64,000 nt of DNA from Mucilaginibacter sp. (GTDB lineage: Bacteria > Bacteroidota > Bacteroidia > Sphingobacteriales > Sphingobacteriaceae): assembly GCA_031292485.1 (NCBI GenBank), contig JARLHA010000003.1, forward strand, positions 124,001 through 188,000, read 5' to 3'. A program made the translations under genes and the position numbers. A model generated the notes under the pieces. The model worked only from the letters and a program-made list of their open reading frames with translations. It was not told where the DNA came from and did no database searches. Shown here piece after piece: positions 8,348-17,510 of this stretch (positions within the stretch are counted from its first letter, which is position 1; every line of letters begins with the position of its first letter).

Positions 8348-9628
8348 ATGGAGGGCGTAACCCTTAACCTGCTTTTTTTTATAGCGATAGTTCTATTAAT
8401 TGATATTTATGTTTTCAGGGGGTTGCACAAGCTCGCCGTTAAATGGCGTTTCCTGGGTAAAAAATGGTTTTTGATCACCTGGATAATCGTAACCATCTCC
8501 TTACTTGGCGGTTTGCTGTTGGCGGTATATGCTAAGATCGACCTGGGGTTGAGGCTCGTCATTGTCCTTGCATTTTTTGGCCTGTTACTCTTCAAAGTTT
8601 GTTTTGCTTTGCTTTTATTGGTTGATGATATCCGGAGGTTAAGCATTTTCATTGGCCGGAAATTAAAAAAACCGGCTATACAACCAGCAAAAACCAACCC
8701 GGAAACCGATGCTATCCCACGGTCGGAGTTTTTGTTAAAAGCCGGCCTATTGGCCGGAGCCGTACCGCTGGCAGCTTTTAAGCTGAACATGAAAAGCGGG
8801 CTGTATGATTACCGGGTCCAACGGCACAATCTTTATTTGCCTAATTTGCCGAAGGCGTTTGATGGCATGAAGCTTGGCCAGGTGTCAGACATCCACTCCG
8901 GCAGTTTTTTTGATAAGAAAGCCGTTTTAGGCGGAGTTGAAATGCTCCTTCGCGAAAAACCTGACCTGATATTCTTTACCGGCGACCTGGTTAATGAACG
9001 GACCAATGAGATGCGCGATTACCAGGATATTTTCAGCAAAGTAAAAGCGCCCTTAGGGGTATTTTCTTCTCTGGGTAACCACGACTACGGAGATTATGTT
9101 GACTGGGCCTCGCCTGCCGCCAAACAGAAAAACATGGATGACCTGGTACAAACCCATAAAAATATGGGCTGGGACCTTTTGAGGAATGAGAACCGCCGGT
9201 TAAAGATCGGCAACGAAGAAATCGGAATTCTCGGCATCGAAAACTGGGGCGAATTAAGCCGTTTCCCAAAATATGGCAGGATGGACCTGGCTGTAAAAAA
9301 CACAGATGATTTGCCCGTAAAACTGCTTTTATCGCACGATCCGTCGCATTGGCGGGCACAAGTATTGCCACACTACCCGCAAATTGATATGGTATTTGCA
9401 GGCCACACGCACGGTATGCAATTTGGCGTGAGGACTGAACATTTTCAATGGAGCCCTGTTGAATACCTTTATAATGAGTGGGCTGGCTTTTACCGCCATA
9501 AAAAACAACAGATTTATGTAAACGTAGGCTACGGGTTTTTAGGCTTCAGGGGGAGGGTTGGAATATTGCCGGAGATTACGATATTTACATTAAAAGCCGG
9601 AACAGATCCCTTACTGACAGTCAGCTAA
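8348..9628 (+). CDS. Membrane-anchored metallophosphoesterase
   Basis: 426 aa. The N-terminal third is membrane-embedded, with hydrophobic segments near 5-22, 40-62 and 70-95; another hydrophobic stretch follows at about 125-145. The catalytic domain has all calcineurin-like motifs: D181-I-H183, GDLVNE, G243-N-H-D246, SHDPSH, and G352-H-T-H-G356, which bind two metal ions. The architecture resembles YaeI/YkuE-like phosphodiesterases and UDP-2,3-diacylglucosamine hydrolases, so a lipid or cell-envelope phosphoester is a reasonable guess. It starts 25 bp after the MoxR gene and precedes a membrane protein gene by 29 bp, suggesting one operon. Confidence 0.88.
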   Translation: MEGVTLNLLFFIAIVLLIDIYVFRGLHKLAVKWRFLGKKWFLITWIIVTISLLGGLLLAVYAKIDLGLRLVIVLAFFGLLLFKVCFALLLLVDDIRRLSIFIGRKLKKPAIQPAKTNPETDAIPRSEFLLKAGLLAGAVPLAAFKLNMKSGLYDYRVQRHNLYLPNLPKAFDGMKLGQVSDIHSGSFFDKKAVLGGVEMLLREKPDLIFFTGDLVNERTNEMRDYQDIFSKVKAPLGVFSSLGNHDYGDYVDWASPAAKQKNMDDLVQTHKNMGWDLLRNENRRLKIGNEEIGILGIENWGELSRFPKYGRMDLAVKNTDDLPVKLLLSHDPSHWRAQVLPHYPQIDMVFAGHTHGMQFGVRTEHFQWSPVEYLYNEWAGFYRHKKQQIYVNVGYGFLGFRGRVGILPEITIFTLKAGTDPLLTVS

Positions 9629-9657
9629 CATAAGCCGGTTTGCCATCCAATTATACA

Positions 9658-10545
9658 ATGAAGAAAATATTGCAGCAGGCTTTCGACTTTTTGCTCTTCA
9701 GCAATGTTTTTATGGCTTTATGCGCCGTGGCACAGGGGCTCGTTACATTCTACCTGGCAGGGGTAAAACCTGTAGCAACTGTTACCTGGTTGCTTTTTAC
9801 TTCAACCATAGGCATCTATAATTTCAGCATTTTACTAACAAGGCCCGAAAAGCCCGAACAATCAAAATATAGGAGGGTCCGCTGGTTTTTTTCGCACTAC
9901 CGGTTAATGGTAACGTTTACCATTGTTTCCCTATTATCGTTGATCCCGCTATTTTTTCTGATGTCGGCGGAATCCAGGATCCTGCTGATATTCCTGGGGG
10001 TCATCTCTTTCGCTTACGGTCTTCCTTTATTTTCCGTAGGCGATCAAAAATTCGGTTTGCGCAATATCCCCGGCTTAAAACCATTCCTTATAACCCTGGT
10101 ATGGACATTGAGCACGGTTCTTTTACCTATATTAGAAGCACAAAATTTTAATTTGACGGTGATTTCCATGCGCGATCTTGCGATTTTGATTGCCAAACGT
10201 TTTTTGCTGATCGCCGCATTGACCGTACCTTTTGATATCCGCGATCTTTTTGAGGACCAGCAATCAGGCCTTAAAACCATACCTGTAGCCTTTGGCGAAA
10301 AAAAGGCATACCTGTTTTGCCAGGTATTGCTGGGTGGATATGTTGTTTTGCTGTTCCTTTTCCGGAACAATGGCTTTAATGCCGATTTCTTTGCCTTAAC
10401 TATTACCGCTGCGTTGGCTGGCTGGCTCATCTTTAAATCCACCTGGAAAAAAAATGAATATTATTATTTTTTCTTTTTAGACGGGGTACTGATTCTGCAG
10501 TACATGGTGCTCCTGCTGTTTCACTGGCTGGGTGGCCTCATGTAA
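9658..10545 (+). CDS. UbiA-like integral membrane prenyltransferase homologue
   Basis: 295 aa from the ATG at 9658; an upstream in-frame TTG at 9640 would add six residues and is less likely. About eight hydrophobic segments are present. The segment PFDIRDLFEDQQSGLKTIP matches the second Asp-rich motif (DxxDxxxD) of UbiA prenyltransferases. The first motif region (NFSILLTRPEKPEQ) lacks the expected aspartates, so prenyl-diphosphate binding may be altered or lost. It may still be an active divergent transferase of quinone, haem or lipid metabolism. It lies immediately downstream of the metallophosphoesterase gene. Confidence 0.65.
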   Translation: MKKILQQAFDFLLFSNVFMALCAVAQGLVTFYLAGVKPVATVTWLLFTSTIGIYNFSILLTRPEKPEQSKYRRVRWFFSHYRLMVTFTIVSLLSLIPLFFLMSAESRILLIFLGVISFAYGLPLFSVGDQKFGLRNIPGLKPFLITLVWTLSTVLLPILEAQNFNLTVISMRDLAILIAKRFLLIAALTVPFDIRDLFEDQQSGLKTIPVAFGEKKAYLFCQVLLGGYVVLLFLFRNNGFNADFFALTITAALAGWLIFKSTWKKNEYYYFFFLDGVLILQYMVLLLFHWLGGLM

Positions 10546-10617
10546 TTTTTATTTACGTTTTAATAATAATTCAACCATTATCAACGAGCTTAAGACTGTC
10601 GGCTTAAGCCGGTTTAT

Positions 10618-11499
10618 TCAGGCAGGCTTCCCCGAGGCAAATTCCCTGTCAGCCCGCTTAACGGCTAAGTTTTCGCGGTACCTGGCATAATTGGCTTTAA
10701 AAGCCATTTTTAACACACTGTCAAGCCCGCCTTTTATAGCCAGGTTATAAATGCTTGCCGCTTTACGCGATAAAGAAACATCCCATGCCCGAAGGCTTAA
10801 TGAATAACCGCCTTCGATATATTTCATCCAATGCCAGTAGCCGGTAGGCATAAACAAAGTGTCGCCGTGTTCTAAAAATGCTTCGGTGCCCTTAACGCCT
10901 GCAAGCGCCGGGAATTTTTTGATGTCAGGGTGCAGCACATCATAATCTTCCAGCGCATAAGTGGCGTTGGGGATACAATATAACCGGCGCTTCCATTTAT
11001 TTTCGAACAATATCACCTGCTTTTTCCCTCCAAAATGGGTATGGAAGATATGTGGAAGATCGATATCGTAGTGCAAAAAAGTAACCGAATCCGATCCGCC
11101 AAAAAACATGGACGGCATACTTTCGATAAAGCCACTCATTAATTCCTTTGGGAAAGATATATCATTGAGCAAATGTGGTGCCTGTTTAAATATATTGAAA
11201 AAAAAGATCCTTAATTCGGTAGGCTCCGACAAGATCAGATCGATTTATTCATCAAAAGGCATTTCAGCTGCTGCAGAATTGATCGGTTTGGCCGGGTCAG
11301 CTTTTGAATTGTCGTATAATGGCACTATTTTATTGCCAACAACCTGTTTCAAGTATTCTGGCGTCCATTTTTGCCGGGCGGGCCAGTTATTGGTGAGACC
11401 CCTGATAATTAATGGCCGTCGCGGTTTTAAATATTGGGCGGTAAAATCTTCGGGACTGATATTGTCGACAGTGTCGATCGGGTGGAGAATAAAACTCAT
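10618..11499 (-). pseudogene. Cupin-like/JmjC-type oxygenase, interrupted by an in-frame TAA
   Basis: Reads through as a 293-residue protein similar along its length to its intact neighbour at 11655-12551. The frame is unbroken except for TAA at 11245-11247 (codon 85), where the neighbour has Tyr85 (TAT). After the stop the same frame continues with IDLI and the core HYDID...HTHFGGKK, then GDTLFMPTGYWHWM, which hold the His-x-Asp...His iron ligands of Fe(II)/2-oxoglutarate oxygenases of the cupin_8 (JmjC-like) group. A single substitution in a Tyr codon explains the lesion. It could be a young pseudogene, a sequencing error or a readthrough gene; the conserved downstream part argues for recent loss. 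Confidence 0.8.
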
Positions 11500-11654
11500 G
11501 CTTCGTTTCTTCCCAAAAACGTATCTAAAGTAAAAATTTAAACTACGGGGTTAACAAAATAACGACATCAACATATCCTGCATATTAATAAAATGTTAAA
11601 GTTACCACCAGGAATTTATAGCACCGGCTTAAAACCAGCAGACAGGCTTTCGAC

Positions 11655-12551
11655 TCAAGATTTCCGGCTCAGGATTTCCGCCCCCCCATCCAATGCTTTT
11701 TCCGCCCGTTTAATTGCCAAATCTTCTTTCCAGGCCATGTATTTACTATTAAAATTCTTCTTCATCAGGTCGTCAAACTTTCGCTGGATAGTGAGGTTAT
11801 ATAAACTTTTGGCTTTGATGCCCCATGATTTATCCCAGGCACGTAACGATATAGAAAATGACCCGTCGAGGTATTTCATCCAGTGCCAATAACCGGTAGG
11901 CATAAACAGGGTGTCGCCATGTTCAAGGATAGCCTCCTGTCCTTCTACACCGTTAAGCGCCGGAAATTTTTCAAAATCAGGGTTTTCAATATCGTAATCT
12001 TCCAGTGCATAAGTCGCAAAAGGAATACAATATAGCCGTTCGCTCCATTTTTGGTCGAACAGGATCACACGCTTGCGTCCGTTGAAATGGGTGTGGAAGA
12101 TATGGGCAAGGTCGATATCATAATGCAAAAAAGTAACCGATCCGGCACCGCCGAAAAACATGTTGGGATACTTATCCAGAAAACCGCCCATCAGGTTAGT
12201 GGGTGAGCGATAGTCGTCCAATAACTCAGGCGCAAACTTTATCGGGTCGAACAAAAATATACGCAGGTCGGTAGGTTCGTTTTTTATCAGGTCGATATAA
12301 TCACCAAACTTCATCTCTGCGGCAGCCGCATTTATGGGTTTTGAGGGATCAGCTTTCGAGCTGTCGTATAAAGGGACCACCTGGTCGCCCACAACTTCCT
12401 TCAAATAATCAAAGGTCCACTTTTTCAATGCCGGCCAGCTTTCGGTGGCTTTGCGGATGATCAACGGCTTGCGTGGAATTAAATAATTGTTAATAAAATC
12501 TTCTCTATTAATATCATCAATGCGGTCTATAGGGGTTAGTATGATACTCAT
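11655..12551 (-). CDS. Cupin-like/JmjC-type Fe(II)/2-oxoglutarate oxygenase
   Basis: 298 aa from the ATG at 12551; a GTG two codons upstream is less likely because the paralogue also starts MS-x-IL-x-PID. Cytoplasmic, no signal peptide. Double-stranded beta-helix core with probable iron ligands His143 and Asp145 (FLHYDID) and His223 (TGYWHWMKY). PRKPLIIRKATESWP near residues 26-40 is a typical cupin_8 N-terminal motif. The family includes protein and tRNA hydroxylases; the substrate is not predictable here. It arose by tandem duplication with the damaged copy downstream. Confidence 0.85.
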   Translation of the reverse strand: MSIILTPIDRIDDINREDFINNYLIPRKPLIIRKATESWPALKKWTFDYLKEVVGDQVVPLYDSSKADPSKPINAAAAEMKFGDYIDLIKNEPTDLRIFLFDPIKFAPELLDDYRSPTNLMGGFLDKYPNMFFGGAGSVTFLHYDIDLAHIFHTHFNGRKRVILFDQKWSERLYCIPFATYALEDYDIENPDFEKFPALNGVEGQEAILEHGDTLFMPTGYWHWMKYLDGSFSISLRAWDKSWGIKAKSLYNLTIQRKFDDLMKKNFNSKYMAWKEDLAIKRAEKALDGGAEILSRKS

Positions 12552-12690
12552 GTTCACAATTATTTAACGTGCAAAGGTAAACAAAAGGTAAAAACGTTTA
12601 AGCATCATCTTTGTTTCTGATAGTATTCTGACAATTTCAGTTGGCAGTTTTTAGTTGGCGGTTGGCATAAAATACCTGGAACTATAGCGC

Positions 12691-12720
12691 AAAAAAACCG
12701 GCGCCATCGGCTACCGGTTT
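12691..12720 (-). terminator. Intrinsic terminator of the FAS1 gene
   Basis: Read on the minus strand: AAACCGG, an inner GCC-GAT-GGC, then CCGGTTT followed by an uninterrupted T run. The position about 90 bp after the FAS1 stop codon fits a rho-independent terminator. Inverted copies of a GTTGGCAGTTT-like repeat flank it (about 12640-12668 and 12779-12807). Confidence 0.75.
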
Positions 12721-12808
12721 ATTTTCATAGGTAGATAATAATTTTAAAACGGAGTCAGTTATCTTGTGAAAACTTCAGGCAAACTGCCAACTCAAAGCTG
12801 CCAACTAA

Positions 12809-13360
12809 TTACTCAGGCATTAAAATGGTATTCACCACATGGATCACCCCATTGCTTTGAAATACGTCGGCAATTGTTATCCACGATTTTCCGCCTTTTT
12901 CGTCAACCAGGTACAGTTTTTTACCTTTTGCCATTACGGTTAAAGTTCCGCCTTCAACAGTTTTCAATTCAGCTTTGCCGTCACCGGCTTTAACTTTTGC
13001 CCATAAATCGGCTGAACTTAAGCGCCCTGCTACCACATGATAGGTTAAAATCTTGGTTAGGGTAGCCTTGTTCTCAGGTTTTACTAGCGTGCCAACAGTG
13101 CCGGCGGGCAGTTTATCAAAGGCTTCGTTTGTTGGCGCAAAAACGGTAAACGGGCCTGCACTTTCCAGTGTTTCAACCAAACCTGCTGCTTTAACAGCAG
13201 CTACAAGCGTAGTGTGGTCTTTTGAATTTACTGCATTTTCAACAATGTTTTTTGTTGGGTACATGGCGGCACCTCCTACCATAGGGTCGGTTTGAGCATT
13301 TGCTTTGGGCGCTATTGCAATAACTGCTAATGCAAAGGCCGCGATCATTAATTTTTTCAT
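12809..13360 (-). CDS. Secreted fasciclin (FAS1) domain protein
   Basis: 183 aa. Signal peptide MKKLMIAAFALAVIAIAPKANAQ, then a single FAS1 domain of about 135 residues. The conserved blocks are GPFTVFAPTNEAFDKLP (FAS1 H1 box) and ILTYHVVAGRL ... NGVIHVVNTILMPE (H2 box). FAS1 proteins act as surface or periplasmic adhesion and matrix modules; no enzyme activity is implied. It is a single-gene unit with its own terminator. Confidence 0.92.
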   Translation of the reverse strand: MKKLMIAAFALAVIAIAPKANAQTDPMVGGAAMYPTKNIVENAVNSKDHTTLVAAVKAAGLVETLESAGPFTVFAPTNEAFDKLPAGTVGTLVKPENKATLTKILTYHVVAGRLSSADLWAKVKAGDGKAELKTVEGGTLTVMAKGKKLYLVDEKGGKSWITIADVFQSNGVIHVVNTILMPE

Positions 13361-13394
13361 AAGGTATGTGTGTTATTTTAGGAGAAGATACGGC

Positions 13395-13411
13395 ACCGGG
13401 AACAACCCGGT
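13395..13411. other. ACCGGG/CCCGGT hairpin upstream of the FAS1 gene
   Basis: Stem ACCGGG (13395-13400) and CCCGGT (13406-13411), 5-nt loop, followed by TTTT on the + strand. No + strand gene precedes it, so it is either part of the FAS1 5' leader structure or a stop for antisense transcription. hemW ends 65 bp to the right. Confidence 0.35.
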
Positions 13412-13476
13412 TTTTGCGTTTGCCGTTTTTGTTATTCCCCTAAGTTTTATGCTTATCTATGAATTATATCCGGGTG

Positions 13477-14598
13477 CTAGAAAAACAGTCCTGCAGCTAT
13501 TTTATCGGCATATAATTTACCGTTTGTGGTAAGGTAAATAATATTTTCTTTTTGAGTGATCCACTCCCGTTCAAAAAAATCCTGCGCGGCTTTTACCAGG
13601 TCAGGAGATGCACCTGCAGCAATTTTTTCAATCATTTTCAGGTCGAGCCCCCATATCGTTCTTAAAGAGGTCATGATATATTCATTCAGGCGGTTGGTTT
13701 CGGTGAGTATTTCCATTTCAGCAGGTATTTCACGCTTTTGCAACGCTGATATGTATTTTGCATTATTTGCTACGTTCCATTGCCGGGCCTCATGGTTATA
13801 GGAATGCGCCGACGGGCCAATGCCAAGATATTTCACTCCTTTCCAGTAATTTGCATTATGCCTTGAATAATTACCCGGTTTGCAAAAGTTGGAGATCTCG
13901 TAATGTTCAAAACCCTGGGTATGCATGGCGTCCATCAGCAAAACAAACTGTTCGGCGCTTTGCTGGTCGTCCATGGCCGGTTGTTTTTTCTTGCTGATAA
14001 AGGAAGCCAGTGCCGTGCGCGGTTCCACCGTCATGGAATAGGTAGAAACATGAGGAACATCCAGCGCAAATACCCTATCCAGGTTTTGTTTCCATTTGGC
14101 ATCCGTTAATAGTGGGTATCCATAAATAAGGTCTACGGTTATATTTTCAAAACCCATATCCTGCGCTCTTTTTACGCAGGCTTCCGCTTCATCGCCCTTA
14201 TGCACCCTGTTCATCCAAAGCAGATCCTCATCAAAAAACGATTGAATACCAATACTCAAACGATTGATATTGGTTTGCCGCAAGGCCCTTAATTTGGCCA
14301 GGTCGAGGTCATCGGGGTTGGCTTCCAGGGTAATTTCGACGTTTGAATTCACCACATGCAGTTTGGTGATCGTCCCGATAATTAAATTGAGCTCATCCCC
14401 GGTTAACAGCGAAGGCGTGCCTCCTCCAAAGTAAATCGTTTCAATTGTCTCCCCGTCAAGGTAGTTTTCTTGCAGGCTAATCTCTTTAAGGATAGCCTCT
14501 AAGAGTTCATCCTTATATTTTAGCGAAGTACTGAAATGAAAATCGCAGTAATAACACGCCTGTTTGCAAAAAGGGATGTGGATATAGATGCCGGCCAT
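13477..14598 (-). CDS. hemW: Radical SAM haem chaperone HemW
   Basis: 373 aa, cytoplasmic. The N-terminal GIYIHIPFCKQACYYCDFHFS holds the CxxxCxxC [4Fe-4S]/SAM motif (Cys11, Cys15, Cys18), followed by GGGTPSLL near 58-65 and the EANPDDL strand. The protein is shorter than HemN and lacks its N-terminal extension, which matches HemW, a haem-binding chaperone often misnamed coproporphyrinogen oxidase. The C-terminal HemN-C domain is present (MTSLRTIWGLDL). The promoter lies directly against the start codon (14603-14632). Confidence 0.92.
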   Translation of the reverse strand: MAGIYIHIPFCKQACYYCDFHFSTSLKYKDELLEAILKEISLQENYLDGETIETIYFGGGTPSLLTGDELNLIIGTITKLHVVNSNVEITLEANPDDLDLAKLRALRQTNINRLSIGIQSFFDEDLLWMNRVHKGDEAEACVKRAQDMGFENITVDLIYGYPLLTDAKWKQNLDRVFALDVPHVSTYSMTVEPRTALASFISKKKQPAMDDQQSAEQFVLLMDAMHTQGFEHYEISNFCKPGNYSRHNANYWKGVKYLGIGPSAHSYNHEARQWNVANNAKYISALQKREIPAEMEILTETNRLNEYIMTSLRTIWGLDLKMIEKIAAGASPDLVKAAQDFFEREWITQKENIIYLTTNGKLYADKIAAGLFF

Positions 14599-14602
14599 TG
14601 GG

Positions 14603-14632
14603 CAAAGGTAAACGCAATTATTAGTTCCTCAA
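14603..14632 (-). promoter_or_regulatory. Bacteroidota-type promoter of hemW (TTG-N19-TAnnTTTG)
   Basis: On the minus strand TTG (14632-14630), exactly 19 nt, then TACCTTTG (14610-14603). This matches the primary sigma factor consensus of Bacteroidota. The ATG of hemW begins 5 nt downstream of the -7 box, so the transcript should have almost no leader. A near copy of this promoter sequence is found at 22434-22479. Confidence 0.75.
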
Positions 14633-14649
14633 GATTTATGTTGAAAAGG
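14604..14649. repeat. 46-bp repeat, copy A (contains the hemW promoter)
   Basis: Matches 22434-22479 in direct orientation with 5 differences in 46 positions; the 20 bases from 14624 to 14643 are identical. This copy carries the intact -7 box TACCTTTG on the minus strand. Confidence 0.75.
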
Positions 14650-14913
14650 TTGACTCCCACCATCAAAATTTGTGACAGCTGGAAACGTAAACTAAAATAA
14701 TAAAAGGCGGTTCGTCATGGTGTCATTAACCGAAGACGCTGATTAATCATAGAAAAGCCCCCAAAGCATCCAGATAGTAAAAGGGTATTCTATGATCTAC
14801 CATCAAGCCAAGTCATTAATGCTTATTTAAAGTTTTAGGCACTTAAGTAGCTGATTTTACTTCTTAATGTTTCCGCGCTTTTATTACCCCCGTTGATTAA
14901 TTAATTGGAAAGC

Positions 14914-14953
14914 GTCGATACAAATCGCGTTAGTATCGACACTCGGTTTTTTT
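14914..14953 (+). terminator. Terminator-like hairpin ahead of the efflux operon
   Basis: Perfect 8-bp arms GTCGATAC (14914-14921) and GTATCGAC (14933-14940) with an 11-nt loop, then ACTCGG and seven T residues. It ends about 45 bp before the tolC-like start codon. No + strand gene precedes it, so besides termination it could be an attenuator or an operator palindrome for the operon. The rest of the 400-bp gap shows only the hemW promoter repeat. Confidence 0.5.
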
Positions 14954-14998
14954 ACGGTTTTTATATTATTCTTTTGCGCTTAAGAAGCACCATAGTAC

Positions 14999-16294
14999 AT
15001 GACAAAAAAGGCAATTTCTTTATTTTTCAGCTGCCTGATATGCGCGACGACAGCATTTTCCCAGGACAGCCTGAGTGTTGTTAAATGGGACCTGCAGACC
15101 TGTCTGGACTACGCCAAGAAAAACAATATTCAAGTGAGCAGCGCCCGGCTTAGCCAACAAACCAGCCAGCAGGAACTGATACTTTCCAGGGCTTCAACTT
15201 TACCTAATTTGTATGGTTCGGCCACGCAATATCTTTCCAACGCTAAAAGCACGGGTATCTATGGTTCTGGGTCTTATGGCCTTAATTCATCCTGGACCCT
15301 TTACCAGGGCGGTTACATCAAAAGCGATATCCAGCAAAAGAACGTGGAGGTTGAACGGGCCAACCTGAGCACCCTGCAACAAGTCAATGACCTCACCTTG
15401 CAGATCACCCAATATTACCTGAATGTTTTACTGGATAAAGAAACCATCATTTACCAGCAAAATGTGGTCGCTACATCAAAAGCACAGGTAGAACAGGCCA
15501 AAAAACGACTGGATGCCGGCAGCATAGCGCAAAAAGATGTTGCCCAGCTACTAGCCCAGCTGGCAAACGACAAATACACCTTAGTTACTGCTGAAAACGC
15601 CCAACGGCAGGACCTGATCAGCCTGAAACAACTCCTTCAGCTGACCGTTACAACCTTCGATGTGATCACACCGGATACCATCATTTCAAAAAAAGCGGTC
15701 GATAATCTCCTGACTGTACAACAAACCGCGCTTAAAGACCGCCCGGAAATAAAGAATGGCGAGCTGAATGTAAAATCGGCCGAATTCGGCCTGCAAAAAG
15801 CCAATTCCGGTTACCAGCCTACGCTTACCGCTTCAGGCTCGGCCGGCAGCAGCTACCAGGGCGCAGGCAGCGGCTATTTCAGCCAGTTGAACAACGGCTT
15901 TAACCAGCAGGTGGGCCTTAGTCTGTCCATCCCCATTTTTACCCGCAAAGTTAACCAGGTAAACAGGGCGGAAGCCAAAATCAATATCGATCAGGCTAAA
16001 CTTTCACTAAAAGACACCCAAACAACCCTTGCACTAACTATTGAAAAGGCTTATATCAATGTAGTGAATTCGCAGAACCAGTACGATGCGGCAGCCGAGG
16101 CCTTTAAATACAACCTGGAAACTTACCGGGTCGCAAATGAGCAATTGAAAGTAGGTATTGTAAACATGGTGGACTTTCTGCAGCAAAAATCCCTGTATAC
16201 GCAAGCCTTACAGCAATACATCCAGGCTAAGTACAATGCTGCACTTACTATAGAGATATACGAATTTTATAAAGGAACCCCTGTTAAACTATAA
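14999..16294 (+). CDS. TolC-family outer membrane efflux protein
   Basis: 431 aa. Signal peptide MTKKAISLFFSCLICATTAFSQ. Two repeated OEP domains rich in long Ala/Gln helices (e.g. RANLSTLQQVNDLTLQITQY and the similar C-terminal TQTTLALTIEKAYINVVNSQ), typical of the periplasmic alpha-barrel of TolC channels. It is the outer membrane exit duct of the tripartite pump encoded by the next three genes; the gap to the adaptor gene is 16 bp. Confidence 0.92.
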   Translation: MTKKAISLFFSCLICATTAFSQDSLSVVKWDLQTCLDYAKKNNIQVSSARLSQQTSQQELILSRASTLPNLYGSATQYLSNAKSTGIYGSGSYGLNSSWTLYQGGYIKSDIQQKNVEVERANLSTLQQVNDLTLQITQYYLNVLLDKETIIYQQNVVATSKAQVEQAKKRLDAGSIAQKDVAQLLAQLANDKYTLVTAENAQRQDLISLKQLLQLTVTTFDVITPDTIISKKAVDNLLTVQQTALKDRPEIKNGELNVKSAEFGLQKANSGYQPTLTASGSAGSSYQGAGSGYFSQLNNGFNQQVGLSLSIPIFTRKVNQVNRAEAKINIDQAKLSLKDTQTTLALTIEKAYINVVNSQNQYDAAAEAFKYNLETYRVANEQLKVGIVNMVDFLQQKSLYTQALQQYIQAKYNAALTIEIYEFYKGTPVKL

Positions 16295-16310
16295 CAGCAG
16301 ACCCCTCATC

Positions 16311-17510
16311 ATGAAAAAGAACACGAAGAGAATCCTCATTATTGCAGCGATCATTATTGTAGTCGGTACAATATGGCTGCTTGCCGCTAAAAAGAAAGAA
16401 AAACCGGTAGTGCTGCCTACCGAAGTACCAGTTTATGGTTATATCGCCCAGACAGTCACGGCAACAGGCACCATTCAACCGGTGGATACGGTAGCTGTAG
16501 GTACCCAGGTATCGGGTATCGTGAAAGTGATCAATGCCGACTTCAATTCCAAAGTAAAGAAAGGCCAGCTATTGGCGCAGCTGGATAAATCGCTTTTGCA
16601 GGCAACGGTCGATCAGGCCAGCGCTACTTTGCGCACACAGCAAAGCCAACTGGTTTACAACGAGAATTTTTATAACAGGCAAAAGTTGTTGTACAGCAGC
16701 GGCTCGATCAGTAAGCAGGATTATGAGTCGGCTTTAAACAATTTTAATTCATCCAAAGCTGCGGTGGATAATGCCGCCGCTGCGCTGCGCTCGGCTGAAA
16801 AAAACCTGTCCTATACCGATATTTATTCGCCTGTAGACGGCGTGGTGCTTTCGCGGAGTGTGAGCCTCGGGCAGACCGTTGCGGCGGCATTCAGCACACC
16901 GACGCTTTTTGTGATCGCTAAAGATATTTCAAAAATGCAGGTGCAGGCAGATGTGGACGAGGCAGATATCGGCAACGTAAAAATCGGTAACCGTGTTAGC
17001 TTTACGGTAGACGCCTATATCGATGATGTGTTTAAAGGAACAGTGTACGATGTTCGCCTGCACCCGAAGACCACATCAAATGTGGTGACCTATACAACCA
17101 TCATCTATGCCCCTAATGATAGCCTGATGCTTAAACCCGGGATGACCGCCAACATCAACGTTTATACCAAAGAGGTAAAGAATGCGCTGACTGTCAGCTC
17201 AAAGTCGCTGAATTTTGCGCCCGATTCCTCGCTAAGAAAACAGTTTATTTTAAAACCAATGGCGCAGGGCAATAACAGTAATGCGACTAATGGCCCGGGA
17301 AAACCAGGAAGCGTGTGGCTTAAAAAAGGCAGGGAGCTGGTACAAACCCCGGTTCGCTACGGGCTTGATGACAATACGCATGCCGAGATCCTGTCGGGGT
17401 TATCTGTAAAAGATACCATCGTATCCTCGCTGCCGGTACCTGCGCAGGCCGAAGCAGGCACATCTATTTTGCCAAGCCCGGGCGGCAATGATAAAAACAA
17501 GAAGCCGTAA
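16311..17510 (+). CDS. MacA-like periplasmic adaptor (HlyD/RND-MFP family)
   Basis: 399 aa. One N-terminal membrane anchor (about 7-24, RILIIAAIIIVVGTIWLLA), then a barrel-sandwich lipoyl-like hybrid domain (GTQVSGIVKVINADFNSKVKKGQLLAQLD), a coiled-coil hairpin with tandem Ala/Gln heptads, and a beta-barrel domain. Links the inner membrane ABC transporter to the TolC channel. Its stop codon overlaps the ATPase start codon by one base (TAATG), which indicates translational coupling. Confidence 0.92.
   Translation: MKKNTKRILIIAAIIIVVGTIWLLAAKKKEKPVVLPTEVPVYGYIAQTVTATGTIQPVDTVAVGTQVSGIVKVINADFNSKVKKGQLLAQLDKSLLQATVDQASATLRTQQSQLVYNENFYNRQKLLYSSGSISKQDYESALNNFNSSKAAVDNAAAALRSAEKNLSYTDIYSPVDGVVLSRSVSLGQTVAAAFSTPTLFVIAKDISKMQVQADVDEADIGNVKIGNRVSFTVDAYIDDVFKGTVYDVRLHPKTTSNVVTYTTIIYAPNDSLMLKPGMTANINVYTKEVKNALTVSSKSLNFAPDSSLRKQFILKPMAQGNNSNATNGPGKPGSVWLKKGRELVQTPVRYGLDDNTHAEILSGLSVKDTIVSSLPVPAQAEAGTSILPSPGGNDKNKKP

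Noticed and set aside
9640..9657. TTG start for the UbiA-like gene
   Set aside because: An ATG follows 18 bases later and begins the usual Lys-rich N-terminus; TTG starts were likewise rejected at 23755, 39189, 51679, 53365 and 62109.
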